A DNA stretch of 64,000 nucleotides from Flavobacterium sp. I3-2 (GCF_013389595.1 NZ_CP058306.1:2542001-2606000); one strand, 5' to 3'; positions 16,296 through 25,297 are shown, counted from the stretch's first letter. Notes: generated from the letters alone by a model not told the origin. Program-made: numbers and translations.

Positions 16296-18590
16296 TTAAA
16301 GTAATGTTTGTTTTAATCCTTGTTTCAGATTTAACCATAGAAAACTAAAAAAGCCTTTGTTTTTTATGCGTTCAACGGATTTGGTTTCGTGAGAAACATC
16401 TTTTCCGTGTGTATTTTTTTTGATTGCTAAATTAGCTAATGACGATAAAAATTTACGTTTCTTTTCACCATCTTCTTTAAAAATACTCATTTTTAAATGA
16501 TCGTAATTCATCGAAAAAGTTCCTGAAGCAATATTATTATTTCCATTAAAATTAAAATCAATTTCATCGATTGTTCCGGTAGCAGATATTTTCATATAAG
16601 GTTTAATGAATGGATTCATAGCTTCTGCAGGCAAGTTTAAAACCGTTCCACGAATATTGAAAGTATCTGTTTTGTTTAGTATTTCAAAAGTCCAATTGAC
16701 GCCAACCTTTGCCGTTTCCATAAAATTAGTATTGACTTCAATTATTGTTTTAGGACCAGATTTTCGACCATATCCACTATAAATATTTTGAATATTTGCA
16801 TTGAATTTGTTAAAAGTCAGAATACCAGGAGCTAAGCTTTTTGCAGTTTCTTCTTCGTAGATTAAAGTTGAATTTACAATTTTTACTTTTTGGATATCTA
16901 ATCCAAAATTTAAATCTCTAAGTTTTTGACTATATAATTTATTTAATCCTGCTTTATTTGGAATAGCAGCATTTCTATAAATATCTGCATTTACCTTGTT
17001 TAAGACTACTTCTCTTAATTTCAAAAAGAAAACATCTTTAGTGTCAAATCCCCAATGAAAATCTTTTAAATCGATGTGAGCTATATTAACATTAAATAAA
17101 TCATTTCCGTATTTCAATCTTGAATTAAAAGCTTGACGACTTAACTTGGGTTTCAACTCAAAATTTGAAATTGAAATAATTTGATTTTTAATTTCAATTC
17201 CATTTGTGTAAACATTGTAAAATTCACCTGTGTCATAATGAATTTTTCCAGTTTTTAAGATCGGATTTTCATAGTTAAAAGGAATTTTATTATTTAAAGT
17301 TTTTCCATTTACCTTAATATTATTTAATGCTAAATTGAATTTTTGAATTGTAATTTTATTTTTTGAACCCGATTTATCTTTTAATGTGTAGCTTGCATCA
17401 TTAATTTTGAGTAAATCAATTTCTAATCTGTCATTTAAATGAATAGAATTCGCGTTTTTCTTTGTTTTATCTGATTTTTTTTCGACCTGAATAATATGAG
17501 GTTTGTTTAACGTAAACTCTTTAATGTGTAATTTTTCATTGATACGATTCGAAATTCCTTTAATGTTAATATTCACATTTTGAACATCGAATGTGTTCAT
17601 AGAATTGAAAGAAGATTTTTTAATATTTAATTCATTTACATCAAGTTTAAACGGAATTAAAGAATTTTTGTCTTTTGTAATTGTAGATGTATTTTCTATT
17701 TTGGGCTGTTTTTTATTTTTATCTAAAATTCCAAATTGAACCGAATCAATATTAATTTGAGAGATATTTAAATAAAAATTATCCTTTTCGATTCCCCAAT
17801 CGGTTCCTTTTAAGTTTAGTTTTGGAACATAAATTGCTAATTGCGATTTTGAAGTTGAATTTTTAAACGTTTTTGAATTTTGCAAAGGGAGTAATCTAAA
17901 ATTGGTCATATCAAAATTAGATGGATTAATTTTGATTTCATTTGCTTTTAAATATTGAGATTCATTTAATCTAGTAAATACTGAATCAACCGAAAATTCA
18001 TAATTAGAATATGTAAATGGTAATGATTTACTTTCAATGTATTGTCCCATTTTCAATACATCTATTTTAGCATTAAGATTGTAAACTTCGTTGAATAGAG
18101 TATCAGCAGAAGCATTTACTACTTTTAAATTTGCATTTACAAGCGTGATTTTATCTATATCAATTGAAGAAGGTAAACTGGATTTTTTTTCGGTTTTTAA
18201 ACTATCTTTAATTTTATTCTTATAAATTGTGATATTTGGTTTGTTTAAATGAATCGTAAAAGCATCTAAATTTTTGTTTTTAAGCAATTCATAGAAATCA
18301 ACTCCAGTGAATTCAATGGTTTCAATTTTAGCTTTTAAATGAAGTTTTTTAGGATTTAAATCTAAATCTTTTGGCGACAATTCAATAGAATGAACTGATA
18401 ACGTATTTTTAAAAACAGAAAAATCTATGTGGTCATAATTGAAATTATATTCTGTATCGTTTTTTTCATTAATTATCGAAGGTAGTTTTTGATTTATAAA
18501 AAAATTTAAACCCATACTTAAAACTACAGCTAATAGGCTCAAGGAAATTATTCCGATTGCAAAAAATTTTAATATTTTTTTTAGCTTCAT
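16296..18590 (-). CDS. AsmA-like membrane-anchored protein (764 aa)
   Basis: One N-terminal membrane helix (IGIISLSLLAVVLSMGLNFF) is followed by a long, repetitive beta-rich domain, as in AsmA/TamB/DUF748-type bridge proteins that span the periplasm and carry or organise lipids. The opening FDHIDFS-like phrase YNFNYDHIDFSVFKNTLSVH and the late segment INGTIDEIDFNFNGNN-like (ATGTIDEIDFNFNGNNNI) are typical. The frame runs to an ATG at 18641, but I place the start at 18590 (MKLKKILKFF): a TATCTTTA promoter-like box lies between the two, and the extra 17 residues do not look like protein. Transport role is inferred. Confidence 0.7.
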   Translation of the reverse strand: MKLKKILKFFAIGIISLSLLAVVLSMGLNFFINQKLPSIINEKNDTEYNFNYDHIDFSVFKNTLSVHSIELSPKDLDLNPKKLHLKAKIETIEFTGVDFYELLKNKNLDAFTIHLNKPNITIYKNKIKDSLKTEKKSSLPSSIDIDKITLVNANLKVVNASADTLFNEVYNLNAKIDVLKMGQYIESKSLPFTYSNYEFSVDSVFTRLNESQYLKANEIKINPSNFDMTNFRLLPLQNSKTFKNSTSKSQLAIYVPKLNLKGTDWGIEKDNFYLNISQINIDSVQFGILDKNKKQPKIENTSTITKDKNSLIPFKLDVNELNIKKSSFNSMNTFDVQNVNINIKGISNRINEKLHIKEFTLNKPHIIQVEKKSDKTKKNANSIHLNDRLEIDLLKINDASYTLKDKSGSKNKITIQKFNLALNNIKVNGKTLNNKIPFNYENPILKTGKIHYDTGEFYNVYTNGIEIKNQIISISNFELKPKLSRQAFNSRLKYGNDLFNVNIAHIDLKDFHWGFDTKDVFFLKLREVVLNKVNADIYRNAAIPNKAGLNKLYSQKLRDLNFGLDIQKVKIVNSTLIYEEETAKSLAPGILTFNKFNANIQNIYSGYGRKSGPKTIIEVNTNFMETAKVGVNWTFEILNKTDTFNIRGTVLNLPAEAMNPFIKPYMKISATGTIDEIDFNFNGNNNIASGTFSMNYDHLKMSIFKEDGEKKRKFLSSLANLAIKKNTHGKDVSHETKSVERIKNKGFFSFLWLNLKQGLKQTLL

Positions 18591-18741
18591 TTCTAATGAT
18601 TTGTTTAAAGATATAAAAAAAACATGACATGCAAAAGACATCGTAAAAATACAATGATTTATAGAAAGTTGTTTATTACAGCATTAAAAAAGCAAGGAAA
18701 ATAAATAAAAACAGTTTATCTTTATAGAAAAGAATTTGAGT

Positions 18742-19623
18742 ATGCATAATATTAAGTTTTTAAAAATTAATGAACTTAATCAGAATATAGAAAATAATGA
18801 TTTTTACGCAAGTACAATTCCAAATCATTTGATTAGTAATCATTCTAGAATTGAAAAACCTCATAAACACGATTTTTATGCCGTTTTTTTATTCACTAAA
18901 GGTTCAGGGACGCACGAAATTGATTTTCAAACATATGAAATCAAACCTGGAACTTTATTTTTTCTTTATCCAGGTCAAACTCATAGTTGGGATTTATCTG
19001 ATGATATTGATGGTTTTTTATTTTTTCATTCAAAGGAGTTTTATGATTTAGGATATGTTACAAATTCGATAAAAGATTATCCCTTTTTCGATTCAAATCA
19101 TACGGAGAAATGTTACTATTTGGATGAGAAAATGTCTAGTCAGCTAAATAATATTTTAAAAGAAATTTTAGATGAGTTTCATGCTTCTTTTTGGAAAAGG
19201 AAACAATTGATTTTAAGTTATTTAACTCAATTGTATATAAAAATTAATAGATTTATAGAAGAGGTTAGTTCTGTTGAATTTAACCAATTGAGACATTATC
19301 AATTCATTTTCAATCAGTTCGAAACTTTGTTAGAGAAATATTACATCCAAGAAAAATTAGCATCTGATTATGCTGAAAAATTAAACATTACACAAAAACA
19401 TTTGAATAGGGTAGTGAAATCAATTACCACAAAAACAACTACAGATATTATTTTAGACCGAATTATTTTAGAAGCCAAGCGCAATTTAATTTATACAGAT
19501 GATAGTTTTGGAAAAATTGCTAATAAACTGGGATATGAAGATTATGCATATTTTTCTAAAATATTCAAAAAACGAGTTGGTATTTCTCCTTCAGAATTTA
19601 TAAAACGTTATCAATTAAAATAA
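18742..19623 (+). CDS. AraC family transcriptional regulator
   Basis: A 293-residue regulator. The N-terminal cupin sensor runs through HKHDFYAVFLFTKGSGTHEI and KPGTLFFLYPGQTHSW (residues about 40-90). The C-terminal double helix-turn-helix is in LNITQKHLNRVVK and FGKIANKLGYEDYAYFSKIF followed by the AraC signature GISPSEFIKRYQ (280-291). The frame extends to a TTG six bases upstream; the ATG at 18742 is preferred. It is divergent from the AsmA-like gene, with 150 bp between starts, so it may regulate that gene, itself, or neither. The ligand is unknown. Confidence 0.9.
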   Translation: MHNIKFLKINELNQNIENNDFYASTIPNHLISNHSRIEKPHKHDFYAVFLFTKGSGTHEIDFQTYEIKPGTLFFLYPGQTHSWDLSDDIDGFLFFHSKEFYDLGYVTNSIKDYPFFDSNHTEKCYYLDEKMSSQLNNILKEILDEFHASFWKRKQLILSYLTQLYIKINRFIEEVSSVEFNQLRHYQFIFNQFETLLEKYYIQEKLASDYAEKLNITQKHLNRVVKSITTKTTTDIILDRIILEAKRNLIYTDDSFGKIANKLGYEDYAYFSKIFKKRVGISPSEFIKRYQLK

Positions 19624-19652
19624 AAAAAGCTTCTAAATTTAGAAGCTTTTTT
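19624..19652. terminator. Bidirectional terminator between AraC gene and tRNA-Trp
   Basis: AAAAAAGCTTCTAAA / TTTAGAAGCTTTTTT palindrome directly after the regulator stop codon and 7 bp beyond the tRNA-Trp 3' end on the opposite strand. Confidence 0.85.
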
Positions 19653-19658
19653 GTGATG

Positions 19659-19729
19659 CACGGGTGGAGGGATTCGAACCCCCATCAACGGTTTTGGAGA
19701 CCGCTATTCTACCCTTGAACTACACCCGT
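19659..19729 (-). tRNA. tRNA-Trp (CCA)
   Basis: On the minus strand a cloverleaf forms: acceptor ACGGGTG / CACCCGT with discriminator G, D-arm with AGTTCAAGGGTAGAAT, anticodon loop CTCCAAA (anticodon CCA, reading UGG), and T arm GGGGGTTCGAATCCCTC. No CCA end is encoded. It is a single-copy gene with its own promoter and terminator. Confidence 0.96.
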
Positions 19730-19746
19730 CTTTGTTTTAACTGGGG

Positions 19747-19779
19747 CAAATATACTACGTATTTACTGACTTTTCCAAA
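19747..19779 (-). promoter_or_regulatory. Promoter of tRNA-Trp
   Basis: On the minus strand TTTG (19776-19779), a 21-bp spacer and TATATTTG (19747-19754), ending 17 bp before the mature tRNA 5' end. Confidence 0.75.
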
Positions 19780-20136
19780 TTATTCTTCATCTTTTTTATA
19801 AAAAATATTTAGCCACATCAATCGAGACATTTTATAGTTGAAAGTTGAAAGTAAAAGTACAATAATTACAACTCCAATAAACATTTGTAAGAAGCTTAAA
19901 CTCAGTATTAAACCGATAACGAACACTGCAACCATTTCTGCAACAGTCAATGCATAACTCATATACATAGCTCCAAAATAAAATCCAGTTTCTCTATGAA
20001 AAGAGTAATTACAAACCTTACATTCTTGATTCATTTTGGGCATTTTGAATAAAAATGGGTTTCCGTTTGTTTCAAAAACCTTTGTTTTTTTACAATTTGG
20101 ACAACAGCCTGAAATAACATTTGAAATATAAGACAT
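19780..20136 (-). CDS. DUF983 family membrane protein
   Basis: This 118-residue protein starts with a zinc-ribbon-like pair of CxxC motifs (GCCPNCKKTK near residue 10 and CKVCNYSF near 39-46) and the conserved HRETGFYFGAMYMSYAL block, then two transmembrane helices. This is the DUF983 pattern of Bacteroidota and Alphaproteobacteria; its function is unknown, although it is sometimes near cytochrome oxidase genes. The frame extends to a TTG at 20172, but a promoter -7 box TATCTTTG at 20159-20166 lies inside that extension, so the ATG at 20136 is the start. Confidence 0.85.
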   Translation of the reverse strand: MSYISNVISGCCPNCKKTKVFETNGNPFLFKMPKMNQECKVCNYSFHRETGFYFGAMYMSYALTVAEMVAVFVIGLILSLSFLQMFIGVVIIVLLLSTFNYKMSRLMWLNIFYKKDEE

Positions 20137-20158
20137 AGTTTTATTTATTTTATTGTTG

Positions 20159-20166
20159 CAAAGATA
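20159..20166 (-). promoter_or_regulatory. -7 promoter box of the DUF983 gene
   Basis: TATCTTTG on the minus strand matches TAnnTTTG exactly. No convincing TTG box is seen at the right distance. It fixes the start of the gene downstream of 20159. Confidence 0.55.
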
Positions 20167-20255
20167 CTTCAAATTAAGTTGAATTTATTAGATATTAAAA
20201 CACTATAATTTGTAATATTCGGACAATTTGTTTTTGTATAATCTATTTTTATTTG

Positions 20256-20288
20256 TTTGATTAAATTAATTATAAGATTGTATTTTTG
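20256..20288 (+). promoter_or_regulatory. Promoter of the RluA-family gene
   Basis: TTTG (20256-20259), a 21-bp spacer and TATTTTTG (20281-20288), 37 bp before the ATG at 20325. Confidence 0.6.
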
Positions 20289-20324
20289 TAAACAATAATT
20301 CTATTACAATCCAATTCATATCAA

Positions 20325-21989
20325 ATGAATAAATTTAAACAATTCTCTTCAAATATCGATTCTATTTTATTGCCAGAAAAATTTACTTTTCCCTTTTTCT
20401 ATGAACCTCATCCTTTATGCGTGATTGCAACAAATGAGCTTCAAGAATATTTATTGAATCAAACAGATTTTGAACACAACTTTGGACTTTTTGATTCAGA
20501 AGATGCCATCGGAAAAATGTTTGGAGTTCTTGTTGTTCAAAATAAAATTGGAGAAATTGGATATTTAACTGCATTTTCTGGTAAAATGGCCAACAGTAAT
20601 GTACATGATTTCTTTGTTCCGCCTGTTTTTGATATGCTTGATGAAAATGGATTTTTTATAAAGGAACAGTCGATTTTAAATGATATTAACGATGCAGTCA
20701 AAAGTTTAGAAAATGATGCAAACTATCTAAAACTTAAATCTGAATATGAAACTTTTTTAATTGATTCCGAAAAGAAAATTAATGAGCAAAAATTAAATGT
20801 TAAACGCTTAAAAAACGAAAGAAAACAATTAAGAAAAGAAAATATTCAAGTACTTTCAGCTCAAGATTATGAGCAATTTGAAGCAGATTTGGTAAAGCAA
20901 AGTTTACGCGATAAGCATGAATTTAATGTATTCATGAAATCAATTGAAGATAAAATAAATGAATTCAAGTCTAAAATAACTTCATTTCAAATTAAAATTA
21001 ATGAATTAAAAGATTTGCGTAAGAATAAATCAAATGCGCTACAAAAGCAATTATTTGAAAGTTATTCTTTTTTAAATGCTTTAGGTATTCGAAAAAACTT
21101 ACTTGATATTTTTTCTGAAAACGGAGAACAACCGCCTGCGGCAGCTGGTGAATGTTGTGCGCCTAAATTATTGCAATATGCTTTTTTGAATGATTTAAAA
21201 CCTCTTGCTATGGCTGAGTTTTGGTGGGGAACTTCACCTAAATCAGAAATTAAAAAGCATCAAAATTTTTATCCAGCATGTTGGGGAAAATGCAAACCGA
21301 TTTTAGGTCATATGCTCGCAGGTTTGTCGGTTGATGACAATCCTTTTTTGGTGAATAGTGCATTAGATAAAGATTTAGAAATTATTTATGATGATGAATT
21401 TATGGTGGTTATAAATAAACCTGCTGATTTTTTATCTGTTCCAGGAATTCATGTTAAAGATTCGGTCTACGAACGAATTAAAATGAAATATATAAATGCT
21501 ACAGGACCGTTAATTATTCATCGTTTAGATATGCCAACTTCTGGATTGTTAGTTTTGGCTAAATCAAAAGAAGCTCATAAAATCTTGCAATCTCAATTTA
21601 TTAAACGTACAGTTGTTAAAAAATATATTGCATTATTAGAAGGTGTTTTAACTGTGAATGTCGGTGAAATTAATTTACCAATTCGACTTGATTTGGATGA
21701 CAGACCGCGCCAATTGGTTTGCGAAAAATATGGTAAAAACGCGCGTACTAAATATGAAATAATCGAAATAAAAAATAATCGAACCAAAGTTTATTTTTAT
21801 CCGATTACGGGCCGAACGCATCAATTGCGTGTTCATGCATCGCATCATTTGGGATTAAATACGCCAATTGTTGGAGATGATTTATATGGAAAATCTGACC
21901 GTAGATTGCATTTACATGCTGCCTACTTAGAATTGAATCATCCGGTTACGAATCAGCGTATGTTTTTTGAAGCTTCGTGTGATTTTTAG
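20325..21989 (+). CDS. RluA family RNA pseudouridine synthase with long N-terminal extension
   Basis: The C-terminal 210 residues (about 345-554) are an RluA-type pseudouridine synthase, which isomerises uridine in rRNA or tRNA: YDDEFMVVINKPADFLSVPG, the catalytic HRLDMPTSG (399-407, Asp402), RTVVKKYIALLEG and the closing TGRTHQLRVHASH. The first 340 residues are extra: a globular part (1-125), a long charged coiled coil (about 130-245), and a cysteine-bearing segment GECCAPKLLQYAFL ... ACWGKCKP with Cys277, 278, 319 and 323. Such long forms (about 550 residues) occur in Bacteroidota and some Gammaproteobacteria. The target base is unknown. Confidence 0.9.
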   Translation: MNKFKQFSSNIDSILLPEKFTFPFFYEPHPLCVIATNELQEYLLNQTDFEHNFGLFDSEDAIGKMFGVLVVQNKIGEIGYLTAFSGKMANSNVHDFFVPPVFDMLDENGFFIKEQSILNDINDAVKSLENDANYLKLKSEYETFLIDSEKKINEQKLNVKRLKNERKQLRKENIQVLSAQDYEQFEADLVKQSLRDKHEFNVFMKSIEDKINEFKSKITSFQIKINELKDLRKNKSNALQKQLFESYSFLNALGIRKNLLDIFSENGEQPPAAAGECCAPKLLQYAFLNDLKPLAMAEFWWGTSPKSEIKKHQNFYPACWGKCKPILGHMLAGLSVDDNPFLVNSALDKDLEIIYDDEFMVVINKPADFLSVPGIHVKDSVYERIKMKYINATGPLIIHRLDMPTSGLLVLAKSKEAHKILQSQFIKRTVVKKYIALLEGVLTVNVGEINLPIRLDLDDRPRQLVCEKYGKNARTKYEIIEIKNNRTKVYFYPITGRTHQLRVHASHHLGLNTPIVGDDLYGKSDRRLHLHAAYLELNHPVTNQRMFFEASCDF

Positions 21990-22706
21990 AAAGTTTTCAA
22001 AAGTGTTTTTACCATGATAAAATAAAATAGTCCAATTTTCAAGTTGGGCTTTTTTGTGCCATTCAATTCTATCATTCATTGCTTTTATGCCATCAAGGTC
22101 GTTTTTGAAGGCAGCTTGATATTTTAAGTAATTTAATTGAGGTAGATTATCAGCACCAAAAAAAGCAATTTTACAATCTTCTTCGAACCAAAAAACTTGC
22201 TGAAACGGCACGTGACCACCAACAACTTCATAAGTAATAACATCGTTTATTCTATCTTTATTTTTGTTTAAATAAACGATGTTTTTATAATCTTTGATTT
22301 GTTTTAAGAATGTTGTATCGTAGTTGAAAGTTTCTTGCTTTAAAGCAAAATCCATTTCACGTTCTTGAATAAAAATTTTGGCATTAGGAAAATAACATTC
22401 AAATTCGTTATTATGTATTTTTCCTAAACCATTAATGTGGTCTTTGTGTAAATGAGAAATAAGTATTATGGAAACATCATTTTCAGAAAATCCATATGAA
22501 TTTAATTTCGAAATCAAAAACGTTTTATTGTCTTTAATTGCGCCGAATCCGCAATCAATCAAAATTAAATCATCGTCTGTTTCAATTAAAAACGGACAAA
22601 CATTCATATTTATCCCTTCTTTTGGTAGAAAATCATTCGTCAGATAAGTGAATTCTTTTTGACTACTTACGTTGTATGTTCCTTCTAAAAGTGGATAAAT
22701 GTTCAT
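21927..22706 (-). CDS. MBL fold metallo-hydrolase
   Basis: A 259-residue soluble metallo-beta-lactamase-fold hydrolase. The metal motif HLHKDH is at 85-90, with LIDCGFG at 49-55, a later His in GGHVPFQ and the Asp in FFGADNL completing the binuclear site. It resembles the AHL-lactonase/AttM-like and MBL-hydrolase groups with the GHTxG-type loop replaced by GGHVPFQ. The substrate is not clear. Its 3' end overlaps the 3' end of the convergent RluA-family gene by 63 bp, with both reading frames intact. It is 33 bp downstream of the next minus-strand gene. Confidence 0.88.
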   Translation of the reverse strand: MNIYPLLEGTYNVSSQKEFTYLTNDFLPKEGINMNVCPFLIETDDDLILIDCGFGAIKDNKTFLISKLNSYGFSENDVSIILISHLHKDHINGLGKIHNNEFECYFPNAKIFIQEREMDFALKQETFNYDTTFLKQIKDYKNIVYLNKNKDRINDVITYEVVGGHVPFQQVFWFEEDCKIAFFGADNLPQLNYLKYQAAFKNDLDGIKAMNDRIEWHKKAQLENWTILFYHGKNTFENFLKITRSFKKHTLIRNRMIQF

Positions 22707-22739
22707 TTTTGGCGTTTAAAGTAAGTTTTCGATGTTTTT

Positions 22740-23186
22740 CTATTTTATTGAAAGTTGATTTCTAAAGAGATTTGCATCTGTTTTATTAAACAATCTAAAG
22801 GTTTCTAGATGTTCAGTAATATCAAATTCATAGTAATAGTTTTCGGCTTTTACTTTCATCTTAAAAACCAAACCGTTAGTGTTATCTGCTAAAATACTGT
22901 AATTAAAACCACTCGATTCACAAATTGTAAAACATTCTCCTTTGATTTCGTCTGTTTTGCCAATTTTAAGAGCGTCATTTAATTTAAAAATCGAATCGTA
23001 AATTCCTTCCATTTCACCTACAGAAATGAAACGTGTTCTGAAACGACCATCATTAAATTTTAACGTAATGTGGCATTGACCAATTTTGTTTAAATTATCA
23101 ATTACTATAAAGCGAAAAAGTAGTTTAAGTCCGTATTCGTTAACTATATTAAATGAACCAACACTTTTATATATTACATTATTCAT
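22740..23186 (-). CDS. Hypothetical protein (148 aa)
   Basis: A soluble beta-rich protein without signal peptide; two similar strand-turn units are seen (LLFRFIVIDNLNKIGQCHIT and LVFKMKVKAENYYYEFDIT). I do not recognise the family. A -7 promoter box TATATTTG at 23206-23213 on the minus strand lies 20 bp before the ATG. It precedes the MBL hydrolase gene by 33 bp, so the two are probably one transcript. Confidence 0.6.
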   Translation of the reverse strand: MNNVIYKSVGSFNIVNEYGLKLLFRFIVIDNLNKIGQCHITLKFNDGRFRTRFISVGEMEGIYDSIFKLNDALKIGKTDEIKGECFTICESSGFNYSILADNTNGLVFKMKVKAENYYYEFDITEHLETFRLFNKTDANLFRNQLSIK

Positions 23187-23256
23187 AGATTTTGATTTAG
23201 TTTTTCAAATATAAAAAACTTCTGAATGATATTTATTTATTTGTTCTTTAATATTG

Positions 23257-24087
23257 TTACAATTTGATTTCAAGTTTGTAAATATCAGTTTGATTATTTT
23301 CGTTGTCTTCATCTTCTCCAAGTAAAAAAACAGCATTTTTACCTTTTAATTCATAAAGCGTAATTCCTTCAAATTTATTTTCAGTAGAAATAATTTGTGT
23401 GTATTCTAATTTCATTTTTTTTAGGTTAATGCAACCAAATAAAGTTCCTTCAATTTTACCATCGTTATAAGTTGAGTCCGAATTTTCAGCAGTTGCAATG
23501 AAGTATAATTTATTTTTAATTACAATTCCATCAGAAAAACCTGTCTTAATTTTATTGATTTCAGGAAGTTCAAATTCATTGAAAAATAGATTAAAATCAT
23601 CTACAAGATTATTCCCTTGAACTGTGAAAATTATATTTTTATTTCCTGGTCCATTTCCTCTATTTAAAAAATACCATTCGTTATTTGCATATGCAACACC
23701 TTCAATGTTCAAATCGTTTTCTGAAATTTCCGCAAAACTTTTCATTGAATCAAATAAATAGTTTAAGTTCAAAGTTTCTACCGTATTTTTATCTTTATTA
23801 ATATAAACAGCTTTTTCACGATTTGGATTTGAACCTGAACCAAAAATATATGTAGATTTATCTGAATCAATCATACTTTCAAAATCAAGTTTATCTTTTT
23901 TTGCAATATTTTCAATTTCACCTTCAGAAAGTGTAATTTTTGTTAATTCAGCATCTTTAATATTATATTCATATAAAACATTACTGTTATCTGCAATAAG
24001 CGAAATTACATCATTTTGATAGGTTAGTGCTGAAACAGTACTAAGTCCGATAATTTTCAGGAATTTTATTAAGTTGTATTTTTTCAT
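23257..24087 (-). CDS. Probable beta-propeller protein of unknown function (DUF6929-like)
   Basis: This 276-residue protein opens with a weak hydrophobic segment (FLKIIGLSTVSALTYQNDVI) that is probably the first propeller strand rather than a true signal peptide. Repeating four-strand units contain phrases such as DFESMIDSDKSTYIFGSGSN, NIEGVAYANNEWYFLNRGNG, GFSDGIVIKNKLYFIATAEN and KFEGITLYELKGKNAVFLLG. The E-G/S-x-x-x-x-x-N-x-x-Y-F pattern suggests an SdiA-regulated or esterase-like propeller; DUF6929 is my best guess. It is divergent from the PPK2 gene with 64 bp between starts. Confidence 0.55.
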   Translation of the reverse strand: MKKYNLIKFLKIIGLSTVSALTYQNDVISLIADNSNVLYEYNIKDAELTKITLSEGEIENIAKKDKLDFESMIDSDKSTYIFGSGSNPNREKAVYINKDKNTVETLNLNYLFDSMKSFAEISENDLNIEGVAYANNEWYFLNRGNGPGNKNIIFTVQGNNLVDDFNLFFNEFELPEINKIKTGFSDGIVIKNKLYFIATAENSDSTYNDGKIEGTLFGCINLKKMKLEYTQIISTENKFEGITLYELKGKNAVFLLGEDEDNENNQTDIYKLEIKL

Positions 24088-24151
24088 CTTTTTATGTTTG
24101 AAAAATTGAAGTTGTATGATTTAATCGTAAATTTAGTTAAAACTTGCAAAT

Positions 24152-25021
24152 ATGAAAACAGACGAATTCAAAGCCATCGACAATTTTGATTTGAATAATT
24201 ATATAACGTCATATAAAGATATAATTAGTATTGAAAAAGCAGAAAAAAAATTAAAAAAGAACCGTAATAAATTAAGTGTGATTCAAGATAGAATGTATGC
24301 TTATAATAAATACAGTTTGCTGATTTGTATTCAAGGAATGGACGCTTCAGGAAAAGATAGTTTAATTAGAGAAGTTTTTAAAAATTTAAATGCGCAAGGA
24401 ATTGAGGTGACTAGCTTCAAAGCACCAAGTGAAATTGAATATCAACATGATTATTTATGGAGACATTATATTGCATTGCCATCAAAAGGTAAGATTGGTG
24501 TTTTTAATCGTTCGCATTATGAAAATGTTTTGATAAGTCAGGTACATCCTGAGATTGTTTTAAAAGAAAATATTCCTAATATAAATAAATTAGAAGATAT
24601 AACTGATGAATTTTGGGAAATGCGTTACAATCAAATTAATCAATTTGAAGAGCATTTAGTAAAAAATGGAACTATTGTTTTGAAGTTTTTTTTGAATATG
24701 GACAAAGAAGAGCAAAAGGAACGTTTGTTACGTAGAATCGATAAAACAAAACACAATTGGAAATTTTCTGCAAGTGATGTTGAAGAAAGAGAACGTTGGG
24801 ACGATTATATGAAATTTTATGATAAAACGATTTCAAGAACTTCTACGGATTATGCACCTTGGTATATCATACCTTCAAACGAAAAGGAAATTAGTAGGTG
24901 TTTGGTTTCTGAGATTTTAGTAAATGAAATGAAAAAATATAAAGATATTCAATATCCGAAAGTTGAAGTTGAAGAAACGATGGGGCTGAAAAGTTATAAA
25001 ACAGAACTTTTAAATGAATAA
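24152..25021 (+). CDS. Polyphosphate kinase 2 family protein (polyphosphate:nucleotide phosphotransferase)
   Basis: This 289-residue PPK2 enzyme uses polyphosphate to phosphorylate nucleoside mono- or diphosphates. Walker A is GMDASGKDS (62-70), the lid/Walker B block GVFNRSHYENVL is at 116-127 and the late LRRIDKTKHNWKFSASDVEE is the family's lid module. The SFKAPSEIEYQHDYLWR phrase places it with the AMP/ADP-phosphorylating single-domain forms (TIGR03709-like). It is transcribed alone, about 2 kb upstream of the ppk1-ppx operon, so the cell can both make and spend polyphosphate. Confidence 0.92.
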   Translation: MKTDEFKAIDNFDLNNYITSYKDIISIEKAEKKLKKNRNKLSVIQDRMYAYNKYSLLICIQGMDASGKDSLIREVFKNLNAQGIEVTSFKAPSEIEYQHDYLWRHYIALPSKGKIGVFNRSHYENVLISQVHPEIVLKENIPNINKLEDITDEFWEMRYNQINQFEEHLVKNGTIVLKFFLNMDKEEQKERLLRRIDKTKHNWKFSASDVEERERWDDYMKFYDKTISRTSTDYAPWYIIPSNEKEISRCLVSEILVNEMKKYKDIQYPKVEVEETMGLKSYKTELLNE

Positions 25022-25022
25022 A

Positions 25023-25048
25023 AAAGACTCAATATATATTGAGTCTTT
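25023..25048. terminator. Bidirectional terminator between PPK2 and tRNA-Tyr array
   Basis: AAAGACTCAATAT / ATATTGAGTCTTT palindrome directly after the PPK2 stop codon and 2 bp beyond the 3' end of the last tRNA-Tyr on the other strand. Confidence 0.85.
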
Positions 25049-25050
25049 AG

Positions 25051-25131
25051 TGGGGAGAGCAGGATTCGAACCTGCGAAGGTTTCCCAACGGATTTACAGT
25101 CCGTCCTCGTTGGCCGCTTGAGTATCTCCCC
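25051..25131 (-). tRNA. tRNA-Tyr (GTA), third in transcription order
   Basis: Minus-strand cloverleaf with acceptor GGGGAGA / TCTCCCC, discriminator A, anticodon loop CTGTAAA (GTA) and the long variable arm typical of bacterial tRNA-Tyr; 81 nt. The sequence is identical to the two copies at 25177 and 25298. No CCA is encoded. Confidence 0.97.
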
Positions 25132-25176
25132 ATAGCATATAGCTAACTATTTTAATATGTTTTTAGTAATACATTG

Positions 25177-25257
25177 TGGGGAGAGCAGGATTCGAACCTG
25201 CGAAGGTTTCCCAACGGATTTACAGTCCGTCCTCGTTGGCCGCTTGAGTATCTCCCC
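25177..25257 (-). tRNA. tRNA-Tyr (GTA), second copy
   Basis: Same 81-nt class II tRNA as its neighbours, with no base differences by eye. A 45-bp AT-rich spacer separates it from the copy at 25051. Confidence 0.97.
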
Positions 25258-25297
25258 ATAAGCATGTAGCTTATAGCCTTTCAATATGTATTACTTG

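Noticed and set aside
18591..18641. Upstream ATG start of the AsmA-like gene giving 17 extra residues
   Set aside because: The extra peptide is not signal-like, and a promoter-like TATCTTTA box lies between the two starts.
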